Source of the DNA: Massilia soli
Lineage (GTDB): Bacteria; Pseudomonadota; Gammaproteobacteria; Burkholderiales; Burkholderiaceae_D
Assembly: GCF_016809835.1 (NCBI RefSeq)
Contig: NZ_JAFBIL020000008.1
Coordinates: 1 to 64,000 of the forward strand
Length of the DNA stretch: 64,000 bases
Direction of reading: 5' to 3'
The notes beneath the pieces are model-generated. The model was not told where the DNA came from. It saw only the letters and a program-made list of their open reading frames with translations, and made no database searches. This document shows, in pieces, positions 1 to 8,252 of this stretch (position 1 is the first letter of the stretch; every line of letters begins with the position of its first letter). The translations under genes were made by a program, and so were the position numbers.

Positions 1-78
1 AAGATTCGCACCTCTATCAAACCGGGTAACCCCACCCTTCGTACTGCGATGTGTCAGATCAGATCGGAACTACTACAC

Positions 79-675
79 TTAATCATCTTTCGCGAGTACG
101 TGGTCGAGGCGATCGTCAAATTCCCGCTGCAGGCGGTCCAACTTATAGCCTAACGACTTCTTTCGGTTGGCGTGTGATTTAACGCCCGGCTTTTTGCTTT
201 TGCGTCCATCCACGCTCGAAGATCCAGCACCGGCAATCTGCGGCCAACGAAACCGCTTGGAATCCATGTTCGCGGGTATGTACCACTTCTTCTCTTCAGG
301 GTCCCATCTGGCGCCCGCAGCTTTCGCCTCGTCTTTCTCCGCGTACTTCACCTCGATATATCGAACAGATCTAGATCTGGTTGGGACTTTCGATGCTCGG
401 GCTACTGGAACTCCAATTGGGAAGCTCGGCGCGCTTGTTCGCTTGGGAGGCCGAAGATCAGCTTCGAATCTACACCGATCGACGGCTCGCTCGAACATGT
501 CGGACCACAACAGCGCCCAATAAGCAACTGGGTATTGCGCCGGAGTGGACTTGCCGCTTCGCTTTTCCACCCCTCGCTTCGCTAGCAGCTGCCCAGGGAC
601 GGTTGGGGGAAATTCAAAGTGGGCATGCTCCTTGAACAAAACAGCTGCCTCTTGTGCGGTAAAGAACTCTTTCAC
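79..675 (-). CDS. Hypothetical protein with C-terminal DUF5710 domain
   Basis: This 198-residue protein has a DUF5710-like segment around residues 103-140 (RYIEVKYAEKDEAKAAGARW, then KKWYIPANMD). The family is common on plasmids and integrative elements; its function is unknown. Residues 1-65 form a separate helical-looking region (FFTAQEAAVLFKEHAHF) and the C-terminus is very basic (RKSKKPGVKSHANRKK), which would suit nucleic-acid binding, an inference. The start is GTG with no clear Shine-Dalgarno, so the N-terminus is uncertain. The gene is divergent from the XRE regulator at 797, and the 121-bp gap carries operator-like sequences, so the two are probably co-regulated. It is more AT-rich than the chromosomal genes to the right, as expected for island cargo. 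Confidence 0.7.
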   Translation of the reverse strand: MKEFFTAQEAAVLFKEHAHFEFPPTVPGQLLAKRGVEKRSGKSTPAQYPVAYWALLWSDMFERAVDRCRFEADLRPPKRTSAPSFPIGVPVARASKVPTRSRSVRYIEVKYAEKDEAKAAGARWDPEEKKWYIPANMDSKRFRWPQIAGAGSSSVDGRKSKKPGVKSHANRKKSLGYKLDRLQREFDDRLDHVLAKDD

Positions 676-729
676 TTTTTTTTGCAGCGGCGTGTTTGCG
701 CCACAGGCATGCGCACCGCGGACAAATTA

Positions 730-738
730 CCAATATAT
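730..738. promoter_or_regulatory. Half-site resembling the XRE operator
   Basis: CCAATATAT here repeats the left half of the palindrome at 773-790, 46 bp upstream, inside the divergent promoter region. A CATAAT at 747-752 is a possible -10 for the rightward gene. It could be a second, weaker operator for the XRE protein. The assignment rests on sequence identity only. Confidence 0.4.
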
Positions 739-772
739 GATGAAGACATAATACTACCCTAAGGCGACGATT

Positions 773-790
773 CTCCCAATATATTGGGAG
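773..790. promoter_or_regulatory. 18-bp perfect palindrome overlapping the RBS of the XRE gene
   Basis: CTCCCAATATATTGGGAG is a perfect 18-bp palindrome. Its right arm supplies the GGGAG Shine-Dalgarno of the regulator starting at 797. In the mRNA the left arm CTCCC would pair with that GGGAG. The site could therefore act as a DNA operator for autorepression and as a hairpin that hides the ribosome binding site. Confidence 0.65.
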
Positions 791-796
791 AAAAAA

Positions 797-1030
797 TTGG
801 ATCCTGCTGTCGCATTCGGTCGTGTTCTGAAGGCCGCGCGTAAATCTGCTCAATTAACGCAGGAGCAATTAGCACTCAAAGCTGGGGTCGAGCGAAATTT
901 TGTCAGCCTGATCGAGCGAGGAATCAATCAGCCGACAGTTAGGGTTCTATTCAAGCTCGCTCAAGCACTTGACGTGTTGCCCAGCACACTCATCGAACAG
1001 ACCGAACGCGAAGCTGCCGACACGCTCTAG
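797..1030 (+). CDS. XRE-family helix-turn-helix regulator
   Basis: This 77-residue protein is essentially one HTH_3/Cro-C1 domain: FGRVLKAARKSAQLTQEQLA, then AGVERNFVSLIERG, then PTVRVLFKLAQALDV. Size and layout resemble small autoregulators such as restriction-modification controller proteins and element immunity repressors. No restriction or methylase gene is visible, so an R-M role is not claimed. The start is TTG at 797, set by GGGAG at 786-790 with a 6-nt spacer; no in-frame ATG exists upstream. The SD lies within an 18-bp palindrome, the likely self-binding site. It is divergent from the DUF5710 gene. Its role is probably to regulate that pair or the island. Confidence 0.85.
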   Translation: MDPAVAFGRVLKAARKSAQLTQEQLALKAGVERNFVSLIERGINQPTVRVLFKLAQALDVLPSTLIEQTEREAADTL

Positions 1031-1224
1031 CAGCGATACGCCATTTGCCGCTCGATCTTCGATGGCGCCAGCGTCGTCACGGTCATTCGCCTCAAGCTGA
1101 CCTGATACCACTTGCGTAATAAGTACTGTTCGCGCTATCCGCCCGAAACGACCTCCAATCGCGTGTGTCATTAGCAGTGAATTGCCGCAAGATCAAAAAA
1201 CGGCAACCTAACAAGGCACGCGAC

Positions 1225-1482
1225 ATGAAGAATACGACGACGGCAGCAATCGCATCGGTCATCCCTGGAAAGGTCATCATCTCCAGGCGCCAACTGCTGC
1301 AAAAGGTGCCGATGTGTGAGCGAACCATTCTCGACATGGAAAAAAGGGGCGAATTCCCCCGCCGCTTCGCCATCACGCCGCGCCTCGTTGGCTGGGATTT
1401 GGACGAGGTGGATGAATGGATAGCGAAGCAGAAGGCCACCGCCATGCAGCTTGCTTCTCCGGGAAGTGGTGCTGCGGACTGA
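1225..1482 (+). CDS. AlpA-like prophage/island regulator
   Basis: This 85-residue protein has an AlpA/MerR-like winged helix: IISRRQLLQKVPMCERTILD, then MEKRGEFPRRFAI, then WDLDEVDEWIAKQKA. AlpA proteins typically activate excision of P4-like integrative elements or serve as their directionality factor. It is convergent with the integrase, whose stop lies 11 bp past this stop, so the pair forms the usual control module. I chose ATG 1225 because the protein then begins just before the conserved HTH and AAGG lies upstream; an in-frame GTG at 1165 would add 20 residues of poor similarity. About 195 bp between the XRE gene and this start hold nothing I recognise. Confidence 0.8.
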   Translation: MKNTTTAAIASVIPGKVIISRRQLLQKVPMCERTILDMEKRGEFPRRFAITPRLVGWDLDEVDEWIAKQKATAMQLASPGSGAAD

Positions 1483-1493
1483 AGTTCCAAGTA

Positions 1494-2696
1494 CTAGCCA
1501 GGTGAAACAGCAGTCAAGGTATCAATCATATCGGCCCACGCTTGCATCATGCTGCGCCGTTGGTCAGCGTACTCTGCCTTGTTGTACACCGCCCTCACCC
1601 CTCGCTGCTCATGTGCCAGGCATTTCTCGATCCAGTCCGACTGCCATCCCCCTTCGTGAAGGGTGGTGGAAGCCGTGCGCCGGAAGTCGTGCGGCGTGAA
1701 TGGCGCGAGCGGTACACCATCTGCTGCAGCCTCTTGCTCGATTGCTGCCGTAACGCGATTCAGAGTCGCCTTGCTCATCGGTTTATCGCTGTCATACCGG
1801 GAGGGAAATAGATACCTTGACGAGCCCGCGCAAGTCTTGAGCGCCACCAAAATATCAAGCGCCTGCTGCGACAGATAAACGTTATGCGGGTTACGCCGCT
1901 TCATCCGCGTTGCTGGAATTGTCCACACTGCCGAGGTGAAATTTACCTCACCCCACTCGCCCTCGGTCATTTCAGTCTTCCTAAGCATGGTTAGCAGAAG
2001 AAGCTTAATCGCCAGCCGAATCGTCGGAAGCGTTGGCACCTTCTCCAGGTAGCGAAACATCACACCAACCTCTTCGGGACTAAGAGATCGTTCGCGCGGC
2101 CTGAACTGGGCAATCGAAGACGGCCTTACCTCCAACGCCGGATTACTCACTTTATGCCCGTGTTCGCAGGCATATCGGAACACGAGCATGACGATCTCTC
2201 GCACATGAACCGCAGTCGCCGGAGCGCCGCGGGCCAGGATCTGGTCGCACAACTGCCGTAGTTCGTCGGCGCTGATTTCTTCAAGCTTAAGCCTGCCGAA
2301 CGGGCGCTCAAGGTCACGCCGGTAGACGGACCGGCGCATGTCCCTGGTCGATTCGGCCATCGTATATTTCGCCAGCCATTCCTCAGCCCAAGCGCCGAAG
2401 TTGCCCTGCTCTTCCCTGCGAGTCCGCGTCAGCGATTTCTGGCGCGCTGGGGATCGCCGTGCCGCCAGCATCTTCTTGGCATCTGAGAGAAGTTCGCGTG
2501 CCTCGCGAAGGACGATCCCATCTGGTCCGCCATAGCGGCCCAAGACGAGCGTCTCCTGGCGTCCATTGATCGCGTAGTTGTAGCGGAACGAAACCGTGCC
2601 GGACTTGAGCACGCAGACGTAAAGGCCATCGCGGTCTGCCACCTTGTATGCCTTGTCCTTCGGCTTGAGATTTCTGAGCGCTGCATCGGTCAGCAT
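1494..2696 (-). CDS. int: Tyrosine integrase of a guaA-inserted genomic island
   Basis: This 400-residue phage-type integrase has an N-terminal DUF4102-like arm-binding domain (LTDAALRNLKPKDKAYKVAD), a SAM-like core-binding domain (about 105-190) and a C-terminal catalytic domain. Catalytic residues visible are Arg in LLTMLRKTEM, Lys in ATRMKRRNPH, the HxxR box HDFRRT, His in LAHEQRG and the Tyr nucleophile in VRAVYNKAEY. It should integrate and excise the island at the adjacent guaA end. The annotated ATG at 2714 lies inside a CGATACCATGATTGG repeat. The ATG at 2696 has GAGG six bases upstream and gives the family-typical start MLTDAALRNLKP, so it was preferred. All catalytic residues are present, so the enzyme looks intact. 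Confidence 0.93.
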   Translation of the reverse strand: MLTDAALRNLKPKDKAYKVADRDGLYVCVLKSGTVSFRYNYAINGRQETLVLGRYGGPDGIVLREARELLSDAKKMLAARRSPARQKSLTRTRREEQGNFGAWAEEWLAKYTMAESTRDMRRSVYRRDLERPFGRLKLEEISADELRQLCDQILARGAPATAVHVREIVMLVFRYACEHGHKVSNPALEVRPSSIAQFRPRERSLSPEEVGVMFRYLEKVPTLPTIRLAIKLLLLTMLRKTEMTEGEWGEVNFTSAVWTIPATRMKRRNPHNVYLSQQALDILVALKTCAGSSRYLFPSRYDSDKPMSKATLNRVTAAIEQEAAADGVPLAPFTPHDFRRTASTTLHEGGWQSDWIEKCLAHEQRGVRAVYNKAEYADQRRSMMQAWADMIDTLTAVSPG

Positions 2697-2705
2697 GGGG
2701 CACCT

Positions 2706-2860
2706 CGATACCATGATTGGGAAGTCCTGTTTTGACAGTCATTTCCTCTTTAAATTCAAAGACTTACTTGAATTCGATACCATGATTGGTGACTCCTTGG
2801 CATCATGGTACTGATGGCGCGATAGTACCCGCCAAATATCGATACCATGTCCGATACCAT
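2706..2860. promoter_or_regulatory. Cluster of CGATACCAT repeats upstream of the integrase
   Basis: CGATACCATGATTGG occurs at 2706-2720 and again at 2775-2789. CGATACCAT recurs at 2840-2848 and 2852-2860, and an inverted partial copy ATCATGGTA lies at 2802-2810. The cluster fills the region upstream of the integrase start and touches its 5' leader. Such clusters are usually binding sites for the integrase, AlpA-like factor or a repressor; which one cannot be told from sequence. Confidence 0.6.
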
Positions 2861-2879
2861 CAAACTTTGTTGCTTGTCC

Positions 2880-2904
2880 TTGCCAGGCATTGCCTGATAT
2901 TGCC
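2880..2904. repeat. Triplet of TTGCC boxes phased at 10 bp (distal to guaA)
   Basis: TTGCC occurs at 2880, 2890 and 2900, exactly one helical turn apart, so all three present the same DNA face. A matching triplet lies at 2955-2979 on the other side of the guaA terminator. Arm-type integrase sites or an excision-factor array are the likely explanations. Confidence 0.55.
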
Positions 2905-2910
2905 GAGCCA

Positions 2911-2941
2911 AATAAGAAAAAGCCCCTGAAAATCAGGGGCT
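2911..2941 (-). terminator. Rho-independent terminator of guaA
   Basis: Read leftward, AGCCCCTGA and TCAGGGGCT form a perfect 9-bp stem with a 3-nt loop, followed by a T-rich run (the complement of 2911-2920). It sits about 50 bp after the guaA stop and should end guaB-guaA transcription before it reaches the island. Confidence 0.85.
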
Positions 2942-2954
2942 TCGGTCACTTCAA

Positions 2955-2979
2955 ATGCCTGAGCTTGCCAGCTCTTGCC
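2955..2979. repeat. Triplet of (T/A)TGCC boxes phased at 10 bp (guaA-proximal)
   Basis: ATGCC at 2955 and TTGCC at 2965 and 2975 repeat the 10-bp phasing of the triplet at 2880-2904, offset by exactly 75 bp. The guaA stop follows at 2990-2992, set in a small inverted repeat GGAAT-T-ATTCC (2986-2996) that could be part of a crossover core. Confidence 0.5.
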
Positions 2980-2989
2980 AAATCAGGAA

Positions 2990-4600
2990 TTATTCCCACT
3001 CAATCGTCGCAGGCGGCTTACCCGAAATATCATAAACGACGCGATTAATCCCGCGCACTTCATTAATAATCCGGTTCGACACTTTGCCCAGCAAGCTATG
3101 CGGCAAATGCGCCCATTGCGCCGTCATGAAGTCCAGCGTCTGAACTGCACGCAGCGCAACAACGTACTCATACGTGCGGCCATCGCCCATCACCCCCACC
3201 GACTTCACCGGCAGGAACACAGCAAACGCCTGGCTGGTCGCTTCGTACCAATTCTTCGGCGCCTCGCCCGCGTCGATGCTTTCCAGCGCAGGAATATCGC
3301 ACGGCGTCTTGCGCAGCTCCTCGATGAAGATCGCATCGGCGCGGCGCAGCAGGTCGGCAAAGTCCTTCTTCACTTCGCCGAGAATACGCACGCCCAGGCC
3401 CGGGCCAGGGAACGGGTGGCGGTAAACCATGTCATGCGGCAGGCCGAGCGCCACGCCCAGCTTGCGCACTTCGTCCTTGAACAGTTCGCGCAGCGGCTCG
3501 AGCAGCTTCAGGTTCAGCGTTTCCGGCAGGCCGCCCACGTTGTGGTGGCTCTTGATGGTCTGGCCCTTCTTGCCCTTGCCCGCGCTTTCGATCACATCCG
3601 GGTAGATGGTGCCCTGCGCCAACCACTTCGCGTTCTTCAGCTTGCCCGCTTCGACCTGGAACACTTCGACGAATTCGCGGCCAATGATCTTGCGCTTGGC
3701 TTCCGGGTCGGCAACGCCAGCCAGGTGGCCGAGGAACTGGTCTTCGGCATCGATGCGCAGCACTTTTACCCCGAGGTTCTTGGCGAACATATCCATCACC
3801 ATCTTGCCCTCGTCCAGGCGCAGCAGGCCGTGGTCGACAAACACGCAGGTCAGTTGGTCGCCAATGGCGCGGTGGATCAGCGCGGCAGCCACGCTCGAAT
3901 CGACCCCGCCCGATAGGCCCAGGATGACTTCATCCGTGCCGACCTGGTCGCGAATCTTCTGCACCGCTTCCGAAATGTAGTCCGGCATGTTCCAGTCCGA
4001 CTTGCAGCCGCAGATCTCGTGCACGAAGCGGCCGAGAATGGCCTTGCCCTGCGAGGTGTGCGTTACTTCCGGGTGGAACTGCAGCGCGTAGAAACGGCGC
4101 TCTTCGTCGGCCATCGCGGCGATCGGGCAGCTTTCGGTGTTACCCATGAGCTTGAAGCCCGGCGGCATTTCCAGCACCTTGTCGCCGTGGCTCATCCACA
4201 CCTTCAGCATGCCGTGGCCTTCGTCCGTGACGAAGTCGTTGATGCCCTTCAGCAGCGCGGTGTGGCTGCGCGCGCGCACCTCGGCGTAGCCGAATTCGCG
4301 CACCAGGCCGGATTCAACCTTGCCGCCCAGCTGGGCCGCCATGGTCTGCATGCCGTAGCAAATGCCCAGCACTGGCACGCCCAGTTCGAATACTGCCTGC
4401 GGCGCGCGCGGCGAGTCGCCTTCGAGCGTCGAATTGTGGCTGCCCGACAAAATTACGCCGGCGGCGCCGTAGTTGCGCACGAATTCGTCGCTGACGTCGT
4501 ACGGGAAAACTTCTGAAAACACGCCGGCGTCGCGAACGCGGCGCGCGATCAGCTGGGTTACCTGGGAGCCGAAATCGAGGATGAGGATTTTAGAATGCAT
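2990..4600 (-). CDS. guaA: GMP synthase (glutamine-hydrolysing)
   Basis: This 536-residue enzyme converts XMP to GMP using ATP and glutamine, the last step of de novo GMP synthesis. The N-terminal class I amidotransferase has the nucleophile Cys in [11 protein letters not shown] and the His-Glu pair in QFHPEVTHT. The ATP-pyrophosphatase domain has the PP-loop [15 protein letters not shown], and the C-terminal dimerisation domain ends PPATIEWE. Length matches the family (about 525). It lies 93 bp downstream of guaB in the same direction. Its 3' end is a well-known attachment site for integrative islands, and one abuts it here, with the reading frame left intact. Confidence 0.98.
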   Translation of the reverse strand: MHSKILILDFGSQVTQLIARRVRDAGVFSEVFPYDVSDEFVRNYGAAGVILSGSHNSTLEGDSPRAPQAVFELGVPVLGICYGMQTMAAQLGGKVESGLVREFGYAEVRARSHTALLKGINDFVTDEGHGMLKVWMSHGDKVLEMPPGFKLMGNTESCPIAAMADEERRFYALQFHPEVTHTSQGKAILGRFVHEICGCKSDWNMPDYISEAVQKIRDQVGTDEVILGLSGGVDSSVAAALIHRAIGDQLTCVFVDHGLLRLDEGKMVMDMFAKNLGVKVLRIDAEDQFLGHLAGVADPEAKRKIIGREFVEVFQVEAGKLKNAKWLAQGTIYPDVIESAGKGKKGQTIKSHHNVGGLPETLNLKLLEPLRELFKDEVRKLGVALGLPHDMVYRHPFPGPGLGVRILGEVKKDFADLLRRADAIFIEELRKTPCDIPALESIDAGEAPKNWYEATSQAFAVFLPVKSVGVMGDGRTYEYVVALRAVQTLDFMTAQWAHLPHSLLGKVSNRIINEVRGINRVVYDISGKPPATIEWE

Positions 4601-4662
4601 GGAGACCGATTAAATAAATGGCCGCGCGGGGCGGCGCATGAAACGATGGGGCGAATGCAAAC

Positions 4663-4683
4663 GTGGGCAGGAATCCTGCCCAC
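4663..4683. other. Strong hairpin between guaB and guaA
   Basis: GTGGGCAGG and CCTGCCCAC form a 9-bp perfect stem around an AAT loop in the 93-bp guaB-guaA gap. No T-run follows on either strand, so it is probably not an efficient terminator. It may stabilise or process the bicistronic mRNA, or partly attenuate guaA. Confidence 0.5.
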
Positions 4684-4693
4684 GCTTCTACTA

Positions 4694-6181
<1,488 letters not shown>

Positions 6182-6308
6182 TTATACAGAAGTTCGAGGC
6201 GACCGTCTGCAGCAGCCAACATTTCCACCGAAAAGCGCAGAGCTTCGTTGACAGGCAGGCTCAGGCATGAGGAAATCAGTACAAAGCTTCTTTAAGGAAA
6301 TACTTCAG

Positions 6309-6824
6309 ATGAAACGCACCACCGCTTTCTCGCTCCTGCTGGCAACCGTTGCACTTACCTGCGTCGCCGGCTTGGCACAAGCGCAATATGTATGGGTCGA
6401 CGCGAAAGGGATCAAGCAGTATTCCGACCGCTCCCCGCCCTCATCCATCCCTGACAGAAACATCCTGAAGGCGCCAGGGCGGCCGATGGTGGCGGTTGCC
6501 CCGGGCGACCTGCTGCCGGCAGCGCCCGCAGCACCGGCTGCTGAAAGTGCCAAGGCAGCGCCGCCGACGGTGGCTGACCGCAATGTCGAGTTCAACAAGC
6601 GCGCCAGCGACAAGGCCGCGGCCGACAAAAAGGCGGCAGCCGAGGCACAGGCGAAAGCCGCGATGGCCGACCAGTGCGCCGCGGCGCGCGAATACAAGGC
6701 GCAGCTCGAATCGGGCGAGCGCATCGGCACGGTAGGTAAAACCGGCGAGCGCGCATTCATGAGCGATGCCGAGCGGGCGACCGCCAGCGCCAAAACGAAC
6801 AAGGTGCTGAGCGCCTGCCGGTGA
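6309..6824 (+). CDS. Secreted DUF4124-domain protein
   Basis: This 171-residue protein has a cleavable signal peptide (MKRTTAFSLLLATVALTCV, cut near AQA-Q). A DUF4124 motif follows (YVWVDAKGIKQYSDRSPP), then an Ala/Pro-rich linker and a charged Ala/Lys-rich helix (about 100-140). DUF4124 proteins are small envelope proteins of unknown role, common in beta- and gammaproteobacteria. The ATG at 6309 begins the signal peptide and has AAGGA upstream. An upstream ATG at 6267 would put 14 extra residues before the signal sequence and was rejected. It is divergent from guaB with no obvious functional link. Confidence 0.85.
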   Translation: MKRTTAFSLLLATVALTCVAGLAQAQYVWVDAKGIKQYSDRSPPSSIPDRNILKAPGRPMVAVAPGDLLPAAPAAPAAESAKAAPPTVADRNVEFNKRASDKAAADKKAAAEAQAKAAMADQCAAAREYKAQLESGERIGTVGKTGERAFMSDAERATASAKTNKVLSACR

Positions 6825-6940
6825 TCATGCAGCGCTACGGCGGCGACAGCGTTAAAGTCCAGGCCAGTCCGCGGCCATGCGGGCACCCCTGCCATCCACA
6901 GACAGCCCGCACGAAACCGATGGCCAGGTAGCTCTACAGC

Positions 6941-7234
6941 TCAGGCAGCGGCGGCCTTTTTCTCGCTGCGCCTGCGGCGCGACTCTTTTGGATCGGCCAC
7001 CAGCGGCCGGTAAATCTCGATGCGGTCATGTTCGCGCAAAACGGTATCGAGCGGCCGCTTCTTGCCGAAAATACCCACTGGCTGGGCTGCCAGGTCGACG
7101 CCAGGGAGATCCTGCAGCACACCGCTCTGGCGTATCGCCTGCTCGATCGTGGTGCCGCGGGCGACGGAAAGCGCGCGAAAGTACTCCCGCAACGGCGCTG
7201 CGTAGCACAGCTGCACGTTGATGAGATCAGCCAT
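6941..7234 (-). CDS. rnfH: RnfH-family ubiquitin-like protein
   Basis: This 97-residue beta-grasp protein of the RnfH family opens INVQLCYAAPLREYFRALSV, with the later block VGIFGKKRPLDTVLREHDRI. The family is related to ThiS/MoaD, but its biochemical role is not settled. Here it has a basic C-terminal tail (ESRRRRSEKK) and lacks a terminal Gly-Gly. It overlaps the end of ratA by 8 bp, the conserved ratA-rnfH pair found next to smpB in many proteobacteria, which strongly supports the call. Confidence 0.9.
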   Translation of the reverse strand: MADLINVQLCYAAPLREYFRALSVARGTTIEQAIRQSGVLQDLPGVDLAAQPVGIFGKKRPLDTVLREHDRIEIYRPLVADPKESRRRRSEKKAAAA

Positions 7235-7658
7235 ACACGGTTTCGGCGCGCTTGCAGAAGGAATCGACCATACTATTGGCGATCATGCCGAACACCGGCC
7301 CGATGAGTTGCTCGAGGATAATGCTCGAAAACTCATAATGCAGGTCGAATTCGACTTTGCAGGCATCGGGGCGCAGCGCCTTGAAGGTCCAGGTGCCGTC
7401 CATGACTTTGAAAGGGCCATCGACCAGCTTCATTTTCATCTGGGTCGGACGCATATTGTGGTTGCGGGTAGTAAAGCTCTGGCGCACGCCGTGGAAATGG
7501 ATCGCCACGCAGGCGACCAGGGTATCCTCGGTCCGTTCAAGGACTTTCACCCCGCCGCACCAGGGCAGGAATTTCGGATAATCATCGACGTTCGCCACGA
7601 GGTCGAACATCTGTTCTGCGCTATAACCCAGAAAAACTGTTTTGTGCACTACTGCCAT
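7227..7658 (-). CDS. ratA: RatA/COQ10-like START-domain protein
   Basis: This 143-residue protein is a single SRPBCC/polyketide-cyclase domain, with VVHKTVFLGYSAEQMFDLVA and DYPKFLPWCGGVKVL at the front. The family includes E. coli RatA, reported to inhibit 70S ribosome assembly, and mitochondrial Coq10, a quinone-binding protein. Which activity applies cannot be decided from sequence, and no antitoxin is apparent, since neighbouring RnfH is a ubiquitin-like fold. It is divergent from smpB and translationally overlaps rnfH, the standard arrangement. Confidence 0.9.
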   Translation of the reverse strand: MAVVHKTVFLGYSAEQMFDLVANVDDYPKFLPWCGGVKVLERTEDTLVACVAIHFHGVRQSFTTRNHNMRPTQMKMKLVDGPFKVMDGTWTFKALRPDACKVEFDLHYEFSSIILEQLIGPVFGMIANSMVDSFCKRAETVYG

Positions 7659-7731
7659 GAGTCAGCCGTTTGTTATGATGTTGGATAAGTTGCATTAGTA
7701 GTTTAACCGAACCGCGCCATTTCGCTATTCC

Positions 7732-8181
7732 ATGAGCATTGCAGACAACAGAAAAGCATTCCACGACTACTTCATCGAAGACCGCTACGAGGCCGGCATT
7801 GTGCTGGAAGGATGGGAAGTCAAAGCCATCCGCGAGTCGCGAGTCCAGATCAAGGAAGCCTACGTCGTTGTACGTGGCGACGAACTGTACCTGTTCGGCG
7901 CACACGTCAGCGCCCTCAACACCGCGTCGGCCTTCAGCCACCCGGAAGCCATCCGCACGCGCAAGTTGCTGCTGCATCGCAGCGAGATCGACAAGCTGAT
8001 CGGCAAGGTCGAGCGCTCGGGCTACACCTTGGTGCCGCTCAATCTGCACTTCAAGGGCGGACGGGTCAAATGCGAGATTGGCCTCGCCAAGGGCAAGAAG
8101 CAGCACGACAAGCGCGCCACCGAGAAAGACCGCGACGCCAAGCGTGAAGTCTCCAGCGCGATGAAGCAAAACACCCGCTAA
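7732..8181 (+). CDS. smpB: SsrA-binding protein
   Basis: This 149-residue RNA-binding partner of tmRNA (trans-translation) loads SsrA onto stalled ribosomes. Family motifs include the N-terminal [40 protein letters not shown] and the basic C-terminal tail ([20 protein letters not shown]), which folds into the empty mRNA channel. Length is normal. The tmRNA gene itself is not seen in the window. It is divergent from ratA. Confidence 0.97.
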   Translation: MSIADNRKAFHDYFIEDRYEAGIVLEGWEVKAIRESRVQIKEAYVVVRGDELYLFGAHVSALNTASAFSHPEAIRTRKLLLHRSEIDKLIGKVERSGYTLVPLNLHFKGGRVKCEIGLAKGKKQHDKRATEKDRDAKREVSSAMKQNTR

Positions 8182-8219
8182 GCGCAAGCAGCTCCCCGAC
8201 GCGCGCAGTATTCAAAACA

Positions 8220-8252
8220 TTCCAAAATCGGGGACAGACCACCATTTTGGAA
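8220..8252. terminator. Hairpin between convergent smpB and the MFS gene
   Basis: TTCCAAAAT (8220-8228) and ATTTTGGAA (8244-8252) form a perfect 9-bp stem, ending one base before the complement of the MFS stop. The loop holds CGGGGACAGACCACC, which resembles a short motif that I recall being dispersed in betaproteobacterial genomes. It probably serves as a bidirectional terminator, or is a remnant of a dispersed repeat. Confidence 0.5.

Noticed and set aside
797-1030. XRE protein as a restriction-modification controller
   Set aside because: Size fits, but no methylase or nuclease gene is visible in the window.
947-1171. 74-codon minus-strand frame next to the XRE gene
   Set aside because: Overlaps the XRE gene on the other strand, has no clear SD and no recognised domain.
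7227-7658. ratA-rnfH as a confirmed toxin-antitoxin pair
   Set aside because: RnfH is a ubiquitin-like protein and no sequence feature supports antitoxin function; only the gene pair is reported.
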